From Meghimatium bilineatum (lineage: Eukaryota; Mollusca; Gastropoda; Stylommatophora; Philomycidae): 64,000 nt of DNA. Each line of letters begins with the position of its first letter. Positions within the stretch are counted from its first letter, which is position 1. Both the position numbers and the translations under genes were made by a program. Under the pieces are notes generated by a model. The model was given only the letters and a program-made list of their open reading frames with translations. It did not search any database and was not told the origin of the DNA. Location of the stretch: the NCBI GenBank assembly GCA_034231615.1, contig CM067316.1:27208093-27272092 (forward strand), given 5' to 3'. Shown here in pieces: positions 33,365-45,950 of this stretch.

Positions 33365-34215
33365 TGCATGGAGACTAGGCGAGTCCTTCTAATCCACAGA
33401 AAGCTTGTCACTGGCGCACAATTCACTACGAGTACATGCATTCTTATTAATCTGAAATATGGCATGGAAATTAACTTTGATAAGAGCACATTAGCGGTGA
33501 CTAGTGAAACCAAGCACGATCCCACGAATATCAGATTAAACGATCACAAACTTGAAGAAGTTACCACTTTCAAATATCACGGGTCGCAAATTTGTGATGA
33601 GGGCAACTCGGAAAAGGAGACTAAGCTAAGACTCGGGGTGGTGATGGCTTCCATGGCAAGGTTGAATAGATCAATCTATACAGATCGCTGGAGCTAAGTA
33701 TACTTGTATACGGTTGTGAATGTTGGACACTCAATGCAGACACAGAAAGAAGGACTCAGACTTATGTAAACAAGTGCTACACACGGTTGTTAAGAATTGG
33801 TTATATGCACACACACGACATTTGTCATGTAGCAAATGAACAAACTTGCAGGTTATCAAAAGGCACTTTGTGGCAATGATGAAACTGTATAAAATTGCCT
33901 GGTTTGGACATGTAATGAGACACGACTGGCTTTCTAAATTTATTTTGCAAGGAACAGTCAAGGGTGGAAGGAGGATAGTAGAACAAAGAAAACCTGGAAT
34001 GTCAACATCAAGGAATGGTCTGGGTGTGATTTTTCTACAATCCTTAGAATGGCAGAGGAAAGAGTTATGTGGAGAGATTTATGTGCTGATGTATCGAGTG
34101 TGACACCCCTACGAGCCTGATGTATCCAGTGTGACACCCCTACGAACATGATGTATCCAGTGTGACACCCCTACGAGCCTGATGTATCCAGTGTGACACC
34201 CCTACGAGCCTGACG
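33365..34215 (+). mobile_element. LINE E (RTE-like) C-terminal copy with expanded 3' end
   Basis: Pieces read KYGMEINFDKSTLAVTSETK, VTTFKYHGSQICDEGNSEKE, VMASMARLNRSIY, KLYKIAWFGHVMRHDWLSKF and ILQGTVKGGRRI, then MSTSRNGLGVIFLQSLEWQR. The 3' end gtgtgacacccctacgagcc is repeated four times (34088-34212) at 31-bp spacing. The related copy at 11291 has the end once. It contains stops and frameshifts. Confidence 0.75.
34088..34212 (+). repeat. 31-bp tandem repeat within the LINE E 3' end, four copies
   Basis: The unit tgatgtatccagtgtgacac plus ccctacgagcc repeats four times; one copy has gaacatgatg. It codes for the last residues of the LINE E ORF, so the expansion happened inside the element. 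Confidence 0.9.
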
Positions 34216-34529
34216 AGTTATGGTATTATTTATTATAATGCTGTTGTTTTTTTACACATTTTTGATGAGTATGTGTACTGCGCCGAGGCATAGGTATGTG
34301 TCATCAGCAAATCATGGGAATCATCATCGTACCTTGCATTATCTGTTGGGGATTCATCATCGTACCCTGCGCAAGGAGCTCTGAGGGTCTTTCTAATATG
34401 CTATAATTAGTATTAACCAATGACCTATTTTTGCGGGAAGTAACACCCCTATAGAAGAGGTTAATAAATTTATGTGTGACTTACAAAACTAAAATAGTTC
34501 TTCTTAACTTCCTGTTATCATTGATCCAG

Positions 34530-34673
34530 GGATCAATGAAGATATACAGAATTCCTTTGCCTCCTGATATTGAAGACTGTACCATCACTGGAGGAGACCC
34601 AGCTTATGGACTTTTTCAAGGGCTACCTAGCAATGAACCAGTCAAGGTTCTAGTTCGTGTATATGTAGTCAGG
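34530..34673 (+). CDS. OTOF: Otoferlin-like exon: start of the C2E domain
   Basis: Forty-eight residues: GSMKIYRIPLPPDIEDCTIT, GGDPAYGLFQGLPSNEPVKV, LVRVYVVR. The last block is the first beta strand of the C2E domain, as in vertebrate otoferlin (YGMFQGIPSN...VLVRVYVVRATDLHPAD). The acceptor is ttgatccag; the donor is AGG|GTAAGA at 34674. Phase is 0 at both ends. The last 24 coding bases plus the donor form the unit of the tandem array that follows. Confidence 0.95.
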
Positions 34674-36088
34674 GTAAGACACTTGTCTAGTTCGTGTATA
34701 TGTAGTCAGGGTAAGACACTTGTCTAGTTCGTGTATATGTAGTCAGGGTAAAACACTTGTCTAGTTCGTGTATATGTAGTCAGGGTAAGACACTTGTCTA
34801 GTTCGTGTATATGTAGTCAGGGTAAGACACTTGTCTAGTTCGTGTATATGTAGTCAGGGTAAGACACTTGTCTAGTTCGTGTATATGTAGTCAGGGTAAG
34901 ACACTTGTCTAGTTCGTGTATATGTAGTCAGGGTAAGACACTTGTCTAGTTCGTGTATATGTAGTCAGGGTAAGACACTTGTTTAGTTCGTGTATATGTA
35001 GTCAGGGTAAGACACTTGTTTAGTTCGTGTATATGTAGTCAGGGTAAGACACTTGTTTAGTTCGTGTATATGTAGTCAGGGTAAGACACTTGTCTAGTTC
35101 GTGTATATGTAGTCAGGGTAAGACACTTGTTTAGTTCGTGTATATGTAGTCAGGGTAAGACACTTGTCTAGTTCGTGTATATGTAGTCAGGGTAAGACAC
35201 TTGTTTAGTTCGTGTATATGTAGTCAGGGTAAGACACTTGTTTAGTTCGTGTATATGTAGTCAGGGAAAGACACTTGTTTAGTTCGTGTATATGTAGTCA
35301 GGGTATGACACTTGTCTAGTTCGTGTATATGTAGTCAGGGTAAGACACTTGTCTAGTTCGTGTATATGTAGTCAGGGTAAGACACTTGTCTAGTTCGTGT
35401 ATATGTAGTCAGGGTATGACACTTGTCTAGTTCGTGTATATGTAGTCAGGGTAAGACACTTGTCTAGTTCGTGTATATGTAGTCAGGGTAAGACACTTGT
35501 CTAGTTCGTGTATATGTAGTCAGGGAAAGACACTTGTCTAGTTCGTGTATATGTAGTCAGGGTAAGACACTTGTTTAGTTCGTGTATATGTAGTCAGGGT
35601 AAGACACTTGTCTAGTTCGTGTATATGTAGTCAGGGAAAGACACTTGTTTAGTTCGTGTATATGTAGTCAGGGTAAGACACTTGTCTAGTTCGTGTATAT
35701 GTAGTCAGGGTAAGACACTTGTCTAGTTCGTGTATATGTAGTCAGGGTAAGACACTTGTCTAATTCGTGTATATGTAGTCAGGGTAAGACACTTGTCTAG
35801 TTCGTGTATATGTAGTCAGGGTAAGACACTTGTCTAGTTCGTGTATATGTAGTCAGGGTAAGACACTTGTCTAGTTCGTGTATATGTAGTCAGGGTAAGA
35901 CACTTGTCTAGTTCGTGTATATGTAGTCAGGGTAAGACACTTGTCTAGCTCGTGTATATGTAGTCAGGGTAAGACACTTGTCTAGTTCGTGTATATGTAG
36001 TCAGGGTAAGACACTTGTCTAGTTCGTGTATATGTAGTCAGGGTAAGACACTTGTCTAGTTCGTGTATATGTAGTCAGGGTAAGACAA
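34650..36088 (+). repeat. 37-bp array made of the exon end plus its 5' splice site, about 39 copies
   Basis: The first unit overlaps the end of the exon. Each unit contains tagttcgtgtatatgtagtc followed by agggtaagacacttgtc, so every copy holds the last 24 coding bases and the AGG|GTAAGA donor. Variants are few (cttgtt, gggaaag, gggtatg, taattcg, tagctcg) and some cluster, showing local copying. A few copies have a changed donor (GGAAAG, GGTATG). The unit is 37 bp, so use of a downstream copy by one unit would shift the frame. Confidence 0.97.
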
Positions 36089-36234
36089 TTGTTTATTACA
36101 TAACTTAGATGTCGCCGTTTGTGCCAGGCTTATATTCTGTGGTTAAGTTATTTGTCATGTCTCCACGAGATCACCTTGCACGTGACCATGACGTCTTTTT
36201 TATACGTGTATTTTATCTTATACTTCATACTTCA

Positions 36235-36505
36235 TCTGCATTCGTTCGCAAAGTCATGTATCAACATGCAAATCGGAGAATGCAATCCATTAGGTCATGG
36301 TTTACAGCTGTGCTGCGATATCTGCACCTTTCAATTTCACACATCCAACTTGAGCATGTCTTCTGTGTCACTTTGATCCTATACGGAAAGGGACTGCCAA
36401 TACCAACTGTTTAACTTCATTACCTCCTTAAGCGTCTCTTACAATCTGCATGGAATGTAAACAGTGTTATTATTTTTTGCGTCCCTCTCGGGCATCTCCA
36501 ACCGC
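36235..36505 (-). mobile_element. SINE S1 copy, diverged
   Basis: In minus orientation: tctgcattcgttcgcaaagt, ggtcatggtttacagctgtg, cctccttaagcgtctcttac and tgcgtccctctcgggc correspond to the reference S1 in order. The tail is degraded. Confidence 0.72.
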
Positions 36506-37074
36506 GGTCAACCATCAGTAGCTTCAAATCGATTCAAAATATATGATGCAGGTTTAACGAATAGTTTATTACAGGGAAGTAACCCAGATTGTTATGTTTA
36601 TTAATTGTATTATGTCCCTTAGACTATTCAAGTCGAATGTGCTCATGGTTACCTCCTGTATAGCGATGGAAAAAAGGATTGAACGGGGATATATATAAAA
36701 TTGGGCATGTTGTTTAGTAACATATTCACTATTATCAATTATTACATTTGGAAATGATAGAACAGAGAAATGTAACAATTATCCGCACGTATTGAAAGAA
36801 ATCCACCAACACATATACCTTATGAGTCTGTCAGTATGGCCGTGAAGTCCGAGGCAGAGGGTTAAGGGCAAACAACTATCTTATATATGTGATGTCCTTT
36901 ACATAACGTTGTATTCACTGCAACTCTGTAAGACACACCACTCTGTGCAGACTACACATCTTCTTCTAGTGTCACGTTCAGACGGTCTCTGAGATCCTGT
37001 ATCTTTTGGTCTGTCTAGTGTTCTCGTTCCTGGAAATTTTCTCTACATGGTTAAACATTTATAAAACATTATGT
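36506..37074. other. Intron without a recognised gene
   Basis: AT-rich sequence without recognisable elements or conserved peptides. Confidence 0.55.
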
Positions 37075-37125
37075 CAGGGGTCGGGAACCTATTGCTCAGA
37101 ACTATGGTAAGGGCCAGAGTTGTTC
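37075..37125 (+). mobile_element. Possible hAT terminal fragment
   Basis: caggggtcgggaacctattg is a typical Charlie-type hAT terminus, with gctcagaactatggtaaggg following. The partner end was not found downstream, so it would be a truncated remnant. Confidence 0.4.
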
Positions 37126-37197
37126 CCTGATGTCGACGTCTATTTCAGCAGCATTACACTCGAAACACCATCGAGTCAGATGGCTGATGGAACAGAG

Positions 37198-39218
37198 GGC
37201 GGAACACTTATAGGAATGCCCCACGTGCTGTGAGGTCAGTTTCTAATCAAGATGAGGGACAATCTGACAGCATGTCATGTGTTGTAGCAGCCGATACATA
37301 GAAGTTGAGAGACAGTCACCAGTGGCTCACTAGACAAACCAACTATACAACAGAAAACCTTGGTAGATGGCATGCCTTTATATTGAGGTTATCTTCTTAT
37401 AGAAGCTTCATGTCACGTCATCTATACAATCCCGTAGTCGTAACCTTCGATAACATTTACCATGTTCAGGAAACTATGGACAACTTGAACAACTTGGCCA
37501 AGTGGACAGACCAATGGGTCATGTCCATCAAGGCCCAAAAAACTACCTATGCCATCTTCAGCATGTCCACCAAACCACAGAAAATCCTATTAACCATAAA
37601 AGGCCAAGCATTGCCTAAAGAAGAGACACCCACATACCTTGGCGTAACTTGTGATCCAAGACTGACATGGAAACAGCACATAGACAAGTGCCAAACAAAA
37701 GGTACAATGAGGACAGCACTGCTTAAAAAATTGGCAGGAACAGATTGGGGTGCAAATTGGAAAATCCTAAGTAGAGCATACACAGCTTACGTAAGACCAG
37801 CCTAGTAATATGGAATGTCAGCTTGGGGGATTGCAGCCAAGAGTAACACTCAAAAGATCTCAAAGATACAAAACCCCCAATCTCAGAATTATAACAGGAG
37901 TTATGAATACTACCCCAATCACAGAAATGGAAGCATCCACAGGTTTGCCATCAATGGAAGAAAGAATAAATGGAAAAAAAACCTCACACAGTATGCAAAG
38001 TTCAAATGTTTGGAGAGTCATCGAATGAACCAACGACTAAGCAGACCTACAAAAGAGCGACTCAAAAGAGGTAGCTTTCTACACTCCGCTAAGCAGCTCC
38101 AGAAATCGCTCACAGATACAGACCTAAAAAAACCTAAAACCACTAAACACCTTTAGCACATATACAACCTGGGACAGGAACAACTTCCCAAATGTTATGG
38201 ACAATATACCAAACGTTATTTCAAAAACAGAAACTACTATACAAGTACTAAAAGAGACAACCAAGAATCACATACAGAAAGCATACCCAAAGGATATATG
38301 GACACATGTATATATAGATGGATCAGCGAAAGAGGCAGTATTAGATGGAGGATCAGGAATATATATATAGTAACACCAGATGGAAAAGAAATAGAGAAAT
38401 CCATACCCACAGGCAAACATTTCACAAATTTCAAAACAGAAATGGAAGCCATAATAGAGGCAGCCAAAATGCTCATGAATTGTTTGCCGAGTCATTGAAC
38501 TTAGGCCTGCTTACTACACCTCAGCAGTACCACCAAAGAAACAGTACTGCAGTGGATCTCATGGTCACTGTGGCATACCTGGAAATGAAAAAGCTGATCT
38601 CCTGGCAAGGAAAGGGGGATCACTGGAACAAATAGAAAGGGATACTACGTACTATGAATGTGAGACCATGTTAAAAGCAGAATTTAAGAAAAAGTGGAAG
38701 CAGATGCACCCAACTGCTAACCTAATGAACCCTACCATCAAATGTCACACAAGGAACAAATCATCATCTTCAGACTACGAACTGGTCACAACAGACTGAG
38801 AAGTCACATGTTCCGAAAGCTGAAGATTGGTGAGACAGACCTGTGCAACTGTGGACTGAGTCCAGAGACTGCAGAACACATTCTTCATGCCTGTCAACTC
38901 TACCAAGAAGAGAGGGAGAAAATATGTCCTACTGAGACGACACTACTTCCAGACTTGAGGGGTTCCATGGATGACCTGAAACGAATTACACAATTCATTG
39001 AAGCTATTGGTGCTGTAACCTGATATCTGACTGAAGAACGATGAAGAAGAAGAAGATATCATGTCGTTCCGGCGGACCGACGTTGTGCTTGAACTAGTTA
39101 CAGGCACGGCGTGGGTGGGCGGAACAACAAAGAATGCCCCCCGTTATGGGAATGCCCCACGTGCTGTGAGGTCAGTTTCTAATCAAGATGAGGGACAGTC
39201 TGACAGCATGTCACGTGT
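37198..39218. repeat. Direct repeats of about 75 bp flanking a LINE A copy
   Basis: Blocks at about 37198-37278 and 39115-39218 share gggcggaacac/aac, then ggaatgccccacgtgctgtg and aggtcagtttctaatcaaga, then tgagggacartctgacagca. The right copy has an additional gaatgcccccc-cgttatggg palindromic insertion. They are two copies of one repeat lying on both sides of the LINE A fragment; too long for a target duplication. Confidence 0.75.
37415..39058 (+). mobile_element. LINE A copy 2, 3' part with RNase H
   Basis: Open pieces read YHVQETMDNLNNLAKWTDQW, TKPQKILLTIKGQALPKEET, PTYLGVTCDPRLTWKQHIDK and LKKLAGTDWGANWKILSRAY. Then come diverged RNase H blocks (YIDGSAKEAVLDGGSG-like, ISWQGKGDHWNK) and the C-terminal knuckle TDLCNCGLSPETAEHILHAC. 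The tail is GAAGAAGAAGAAG. Relative to LINE A at 58700-62779 it is 5'-truncated before the RT thumb. A possible 7-bp duplication (tcatgtc) flanks it. Several frameshifts. Confidence 0.85.
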
Positions 39219-40320
39219 GAAAAGAGTGCTAAAATTTATAAGAAGGTGCAAGTGAAACTCGAAAACGATTGGAACAGCCAAATGGGATCTTCAATAAACA
39301 ATAGAAAGGATACCTATGTTGTGATCGGATCGTGGACTCGTTGCCACCCGATTACCTGAGCTTCGATCTCCTTTAATGTAATGATCATGATATAGCCAAT
39401 ATCAACTCACGTTCATGGTTGAAACACCGTGACTGCACAAAAAATGGTCACAGCCCAAAATAAAATTGAACTCTGCAACCGTCTTCATGCCAGCTGGTCT
39501 CATATTTTGTACGTGATTGAGATTCCTTTGCGATTATATATTCTTTGTCAGTATTAGTCTTTAGTGGTCCATAATATTTTCAACCTTTCTCTATACAACC
39601 ACACATTTTCACCTTTAGAGATCGTGCTGTTTGTATAGACATTGTCCATGGCTGGCTTTCATATTTTAGTATTCCTTTTATGTTGTACTGAAGACATTTC
39701 TTTCTAACTTCCAAAAACATTGTGTCAGGAAATGGAGACTCGTGATGATTGTTAGGGTGAACACGCTACTGCACATTCAATGATTGACTTCTACTATACT
39801 GTTAGGGTGAACACGCTACTGCACATTCAATGACTGACTTGTGCTGGATTTATACTTACGTTTATTTATTGTCACTAGTTACTGTTTTGAGACCTCGAAT
39901 AGAATAGGAACATTGTTACATGATGTGCATGTTGTAATATAATAGAATATTTCTTGAAAAGAAAGAACAGATATGATTATATGACCTTATCTAATCATAT
40001 AAAGAATCTTTTAATAGAAAACGATATGTGAGAATTCTTAAGACCTACATAAAATCGATACTAACTGATGGAATCGAATCATACAAATTAAAAAGAAATA
40101 AGCATGTAGAAATCGAGTATTCTTTGATTACCCAGGAGAAAGCGAGATAGTGTTGAAAAATTCAGTGTCTCTTAGTGGGTTTTCATTCAATAGTCAGCAA
40201 ACTTTCTGTGTCAGCTGTGATAGGATTGAGCATTTCTCGCGTAGAATCGGATAAATAGCGTTTCTCGTTTTTAGTAAATTTAGTTCCAAGTTCTAAGACT
40301 AATAGATCAAGTCAATAAAT
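39219..40320. other. Intron; 51-bp tandem duplication at about 39747-39842
   Basis: gttagggtgaacacgctact plus gcacattcaatgaytgactt occurs twice in tandem at 51-bp spacing. The remainder is AT-rich and unassigned. Confidence 0.6.
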
Positions 40321-40324
40321 CAAG

Positions 40325-41035
40325 TAATGAATATGGACTGGATATAAACATTCAAAAAACAAAAACCATGATAATCAGCAAAGACACAGAAGAACAGGAG
40401 GTAAACATAAATATACAGGGAGAGAAACTACAACAAGTAAAACAGTATCAATATCTTGGACACATAGTCACAAATGATGGCAGATGTGAAACAGAAGTTA
40501 AAAGGAGAATAGGAATAGCTAAAAGTACCTTCAATGACATGGGGAAATTATTAATATCTAAACAAATTACAAACAAGTTAAAAATGAGAGTTATAAAATG
40601 CTACATCTATTCCATATTAATGTATGGCTCAGAAACATGGACACTAAATAAACAATTAGAATACAAAATTGATGCCTTTGAGATGTGGGTATATAGAAGA
40701 ATAGGGAGAACATCATGGAAAGAGAAGAAAACAAATAAAGAGGTGCTAAAGATACTTAATATGAAGAAAGAACTACTAAGAGAAATAAAGATCGGGCAAA
40801 TAAAATACTTTGGACACATTAAAAGACATGACACCCTATTGAAGACCTTACTTGAGGGTAAAGTCAAAGGGAAGCGAGCAAGAGGTAGGCAGAGATACAA
40901 GTGGGAGAGTAACATTACACGATGGACAGGTTACAGACTAGCAGAGTGCACCACCAAGACAAGAGACAGGAGATGTTGGAGATACGTTGCAGCCAACCTT
41001 CGTTGCGGAGACGGCACTTGATGATGATGAGTTCC
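40325..41035 (+). mobile_element. RTE-like LINE, intact 217-codon C-terminal frame
   Basis: An uninterrupted frame (40368-41021) reads YQYLGHIVTNDGRCETEVKR, KMRVIKCYIYSILMYGSETW, DAFEMWVYRRIGRTSWKEKK, IKYFGHIKRHDTLLKTLLEG and KVKGKRARGRQRYKWESNIT. It ends RDRRCWRYVAANLRCGDGT, the standard RTE C-terminus. The 3' end is a short TGATGATGATGA tail, also RTE-like. The palm and endonuclease are missing, so this is a 5'-truncated but young copy. Confidence 0.85.
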
Positions 41036-41330
41036 AACCATGTTTTCTGTCCCGGGGAGCCAGGTCATATAATATTGTAAAATCAGCTTATCGGCCAGCA
41101 AAAACGTTAGATTGTTTTCTACTGTGTCCTAATATTATTATTATTATTTTCATAGGAGGAAAGAAGAAATGTACACACTAACAAATTTTCAAATTTGCCA
41201 AATACATTTTTAATAATAACCACAACAAAAACTGTTTGGTCAGTGACAATTGAATATAGCCATATATGTAAAATTTGGACGTGTAACGTTAACACTGAAA
41301 TCAATACATAACTACCCTAGCAGAAATTAT
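41036..41330. other. Intron without a recognised gene
   Basis: AT-rich, with a short TTA microsatellite at about 41134-41147; no element recognised. Confidence 0.55.
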
Positions 41331-41344
41331 ATGTGATTATTATA

Positions 41345-43108
41345 GTTAGTTAGTCGTCGGATCATCATCACTGCAAACTGGACACATCCATAGTTGCTCC
41401 GATCTCTCCTTGAGTGTATCCGCCATCACACTTCTGCTGACAGTACCGGTCCTATGCTGGTTGACCATCATTCTTCTGCGCCCTCCAAAATGTTCACATC
41501 TAGCAACACCGCATTTCAATCCCTGATCTTTAATCCTAGCCATTGAAAAGGAATCATCATCCACATTAGTCTCACTCTCGCGTGTTATATCTCTTAAGGA
41601 GTTCAAAACGTCAGCGCGATCCATTGCCCCATCGCCCTTTGCCACAATCGCACACGATGCCAGTTGATCCGCTCTTTCATTGCCTCGAACACCCACATGT
41701 CCCGGCACGAAAATAAATGTAACCGCTTTCAACCTCGCATTTTTCAAGGCCTCAATCCACTGTTCGCGAACGAGACCCACTTGTACCTTCTTAATCATAC
41801 TCATAGAGTCACTCAAGATGCAGACCTGCGTTACTTTCTGTGTGCGTAGCCACTCAAATGCCTTGGTCACCGCCATAGTCTCCATGGTCATACTACTCGT
41901 AGTGACCGCAAAGGCACCACTTTCCTCCTTGATCGTTTTACCTGCGCACTGAGCTGTAAAGGCCCAAGCACTGCGAACATGCCTAATTACAGATCCATCA
42001 GTGTATATAATCACATCCCCCTCTTTGGTATTCTCACTGATTAAAGCCTGCACTTCTTTCTCCACAGCTGTGGGACACCATTCTCTGCATTCCCTGCTAA
42101 GTGATATTACTACTCTCAAACAAGTTTCGAAATCTGTGGGTAGACCTATCCATTCCGCACCAGCTGCCACATCCTGTAATCGGCACACGCTTTGTATTAC
42201 ATCCTCAGCACGTCCCATCCACGACCTTCCTCTCTTGAGTCTGCTGCCTTTAACTTTCTGTATTTCGGAATGCAACGGGTGTTCCTTATCTGCATGTATT
42301 TGAAGGTACGCCCGTGCACGGCAATACTGTAATCTATGCTCAGTTGTTGGGCAGTCAAGTAGGTATCGCATAGCTCTTGTCGATGTGTCTCTTGTGCATC
42401 CCAGAATGATACGCATTGCTGCATTCTGGACTCTATCCAGTCTTTCGATCTGAGTTTGGCTAAGAGTCAGAATTGCCAGTGCATATTCCACCACAGCCAC
42501 AACCAAACCCTGGTACAAAAGAAATAACAATCTTTGCTCACACTGCGCAGCAGCCATAACCTTCATTGCTGCTAAGCCTTTGCCTGCCCTTATGATAATG
42601 TGGTCAACATGTTCCCTGAAACTCAACGCTTCTGTCAAAAAACACACCCAGATATCTCATTGTGCTAGTTCTTTCTAAACTTTTCCCGGACAACGAAACT
42701 TGTGGCATGGGTGTCTTTACCATGTGATTGTTCAAGGAAAACCACGTCACGAATGCCTTAGACGGATTAACCACTGCTCCCGTATCTCGACACCAATTTG
42801 TCAGTCTGTCCAGCTCCTTCTGTAGTTCCACGACGCACTCTTCTCGATTTCTGCCCTGTCTATACACCAGGATATCATCGGCATATGACATCGTTCTGCC
42901 AACACCTGTGATTTGATTGCCAGCGATATGTATTGTGTATACATTGAAAAGTACAGGAGATAGAGGCGATCCCTGTGGCAGGCCAGGGCTAATAACCGTT
43001 GGTGTAGATATGCAGTTACCACACTTAAGAACTACAACCCTGTGCATCAGGGCGGCGCCAACCCAACGCACGACAAAAGGATTAACTGCAAGATTTAACA
43101 GCTGGTGC
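41345..43108 (-). mobile_element. LINE B copy 2, 5'-truncated, young
   Basis: The minus strand has two long frames. The first runs from MHQLLNLAVNPFVVRWVGAA to YLGVFFDRS (RT: ISPGLPQGSPLSPVLFNVYT, MSYADDILVYR). The second has 433 codons: RT thumb (QIERLDRVQNAAMRIILGCT), RNase H (VIIYTDGSVIRHVRSAWAFT, ILSDSMSMIKK, VPGHVGVRGNERADQLASCA) and a C-terminal CPVC end. A single frameshift near 42605-42650 separates them. The 14-bp duplication atgtgattattata (41331-41344, 43109-43122) flanks the copy. The tail is two TAAC units. Confidence 0.93.
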
Positions 43109-43147
43109 ATGTGATTATTATATTTCTATTAAATGTACTTTACATGT

Positions 43148-44300
<1,153 letters not shown>

Positions 44301-44301
44301 T

Positions 44302-44817
44302 GGTAATGTGATATACCCCGAAGGAATATAAATAAGAGCTTTATAATAACAGAACATAGATCAATATTCACAGTTGAAATAGTAGCCATATTAAAAGCAC
44401 TAGAAATAATAACTGATAACCGGCTTCTTAAAAATGTAATAATCCTGAATCGAGTCATTATCATTAGTCCAGACTATACAAACTAAATATGGTAGCCAAA
44501 GACTAAGCATGGTGTAAACTTTATATCTTACAACAAACGTATATCACATTGTGTGCCGAAGTTTAATGTAGTGTGGGTTCCTGCACATATCAGTATATAT
44601 GTATTAGGAAATGAGGCAAGGAACAACGTATCAAAGAAAGGGCGTCAGCGCAGAATTGAGATCAATGTAGGACTTGGCAGGTCTGAAATCAGGAGCATAA
44701 TATAGGACCCAAAAAGGTATTGAGAAAAAAGTAAACTACTAAAGGAGTGCACAGAGAAATGGAACATCAGTGTAAAACAAACCTAGAATAAAGTCATTAC
44801 AGATTTTATTTAATCTC

Positions 44818-44895
<78 letters not shown>

Positions 44896-45107
44896 GAGAT
44901 TAAATAAAATCTCCAAATAAACCAACAAACTCTTATGTGAACACCTGAGGGTAAAAAAAAATGAGGAAGTCCTAAAGCAACTCTAAAAAACACCATGCTT
45001 ATAGAAGGGGGAATAATAGGCTGCACGACCATACAAGAACTAAAACCGCAACACATAGAGAATCAAAACCTCTGCCCCATGTACCGCCTGTGGCACGAAA
45101 GGAACAG
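44302..45107 (+). mobile_element. LINE G, degenerate RNase H fragment
   Basis: Pieces read EHRSIFTVEIVAILKALEII, FNVVWVPAHISIYVLGNEAR and NNVSKKGRQRRIEINVGL. Then, after a TA-rich palindrome, they give NEEVLKQL and APCTACGTKGT. Block order is that of the RNase H region of I/Jockey-type LINEs (ILKALEII, VWVPAHIGIYGNE.A). It is strongly decayed, with stops and frame changes. The right end abuts LINE B copy 3. Confidence 0.6.
44801..44912. repeat. 112-bp near-perfect palindrome with (TA)n core
   Basis: Arms agattttatttaatctcga (left) and its exact reverse complement (right) enclose about 36 TA units. The whole segment can fold on itself. It lies within LINE G, whose reading continues on the far side. 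Confidence 0.92.
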
Positions 45108-45110
45108 ACT

Positions 45111-45950
45111 AGTTAGTTAGTTAGTCGTCGGATCAACATCACTGCAAACTGGACACGTTCATAGTTGCTACGATCTCTCCCTGAATGTGTCCACCATTAC
45201 ACTACTGCTGACAGTACCGGTCCTCTGCTGGTTGACAATTCTTCTCCAAAATGTTCACTTTTAACAACTCCGCATTTAAAATACTGATCTTTATTTCTGG
45301 CCATTGAAAGGGAATCATCATCCACATTAGTCTCACTCTTGCGTGCTATATCTCTTATGGAGTTCAAAACGTTAGTTCGATCCATTTCCCAATCGCCTTG
45401 TGCCACAATAGCGCATGATCCCAGTTGATTTGCTATTTCATTGCCTTGAACACTCACATGTCCCGGCGCGAAAATAAATGTAACTACTTTCAGCCTCGCC
45501 TTTCTCAAGACCTCAATCCACTGTTCGCGAACGAGACCCACTTGTACCTTCCTAATCATACTCATAGAGTCACTCAAGATGCAGACCTGCGTTACCTTCT
45601 GTGTGCATACCCACTCAAATACCCTGATCACCGCCATAATCTTCATGGTCACACTACTCGTAGTCACAGCAAAGGTACCACTCTCCTCCCTGATCATTTT
45701 GCCTGCGCACATAGCTTTGAAGGCCTAGGCACTGCGAATATGTCTAATCACATATCCTTCAGTGCATATAATCACATCCTCTTCTTTAGAATTCTCACTG
45801 ACCAAAGCCTGCACATCTTTTTCCACAGCCGTGGATACTATTATCTACATTCCCTGCTAAGTGATATTACTACGTCAAACAAGTTTCGAAATCTGAGTAG
45901 ACATATCCATTCTGCTGCCACATTTTGCAGCATGCACACGCTTTGTAACT
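45111..45950 (-). mobile_element. LINE B copy 3, 3' fragment (RNase H)
   Basis: A 171-codon frame reads MIREESGTFAVTTSSVTMKI, ILSDSMSMIRKVQVGLVREQ, FAPGHVSVQGNEIANQLGSC and RDIARKSETNVDDDSLSMAR, parallel to the RNase H end of copies 1 and 2. The tail on the minus strand is three TAAC units. The 5' boundary is near 45950. It is more diverged than copy 2. No clear target duplication was found. Confidence 0.88.

Noticed and set aside
44739-45056. Minus-strand frame with a long IYIY run
   Set aside because: It is the translation of the TA palindrome.
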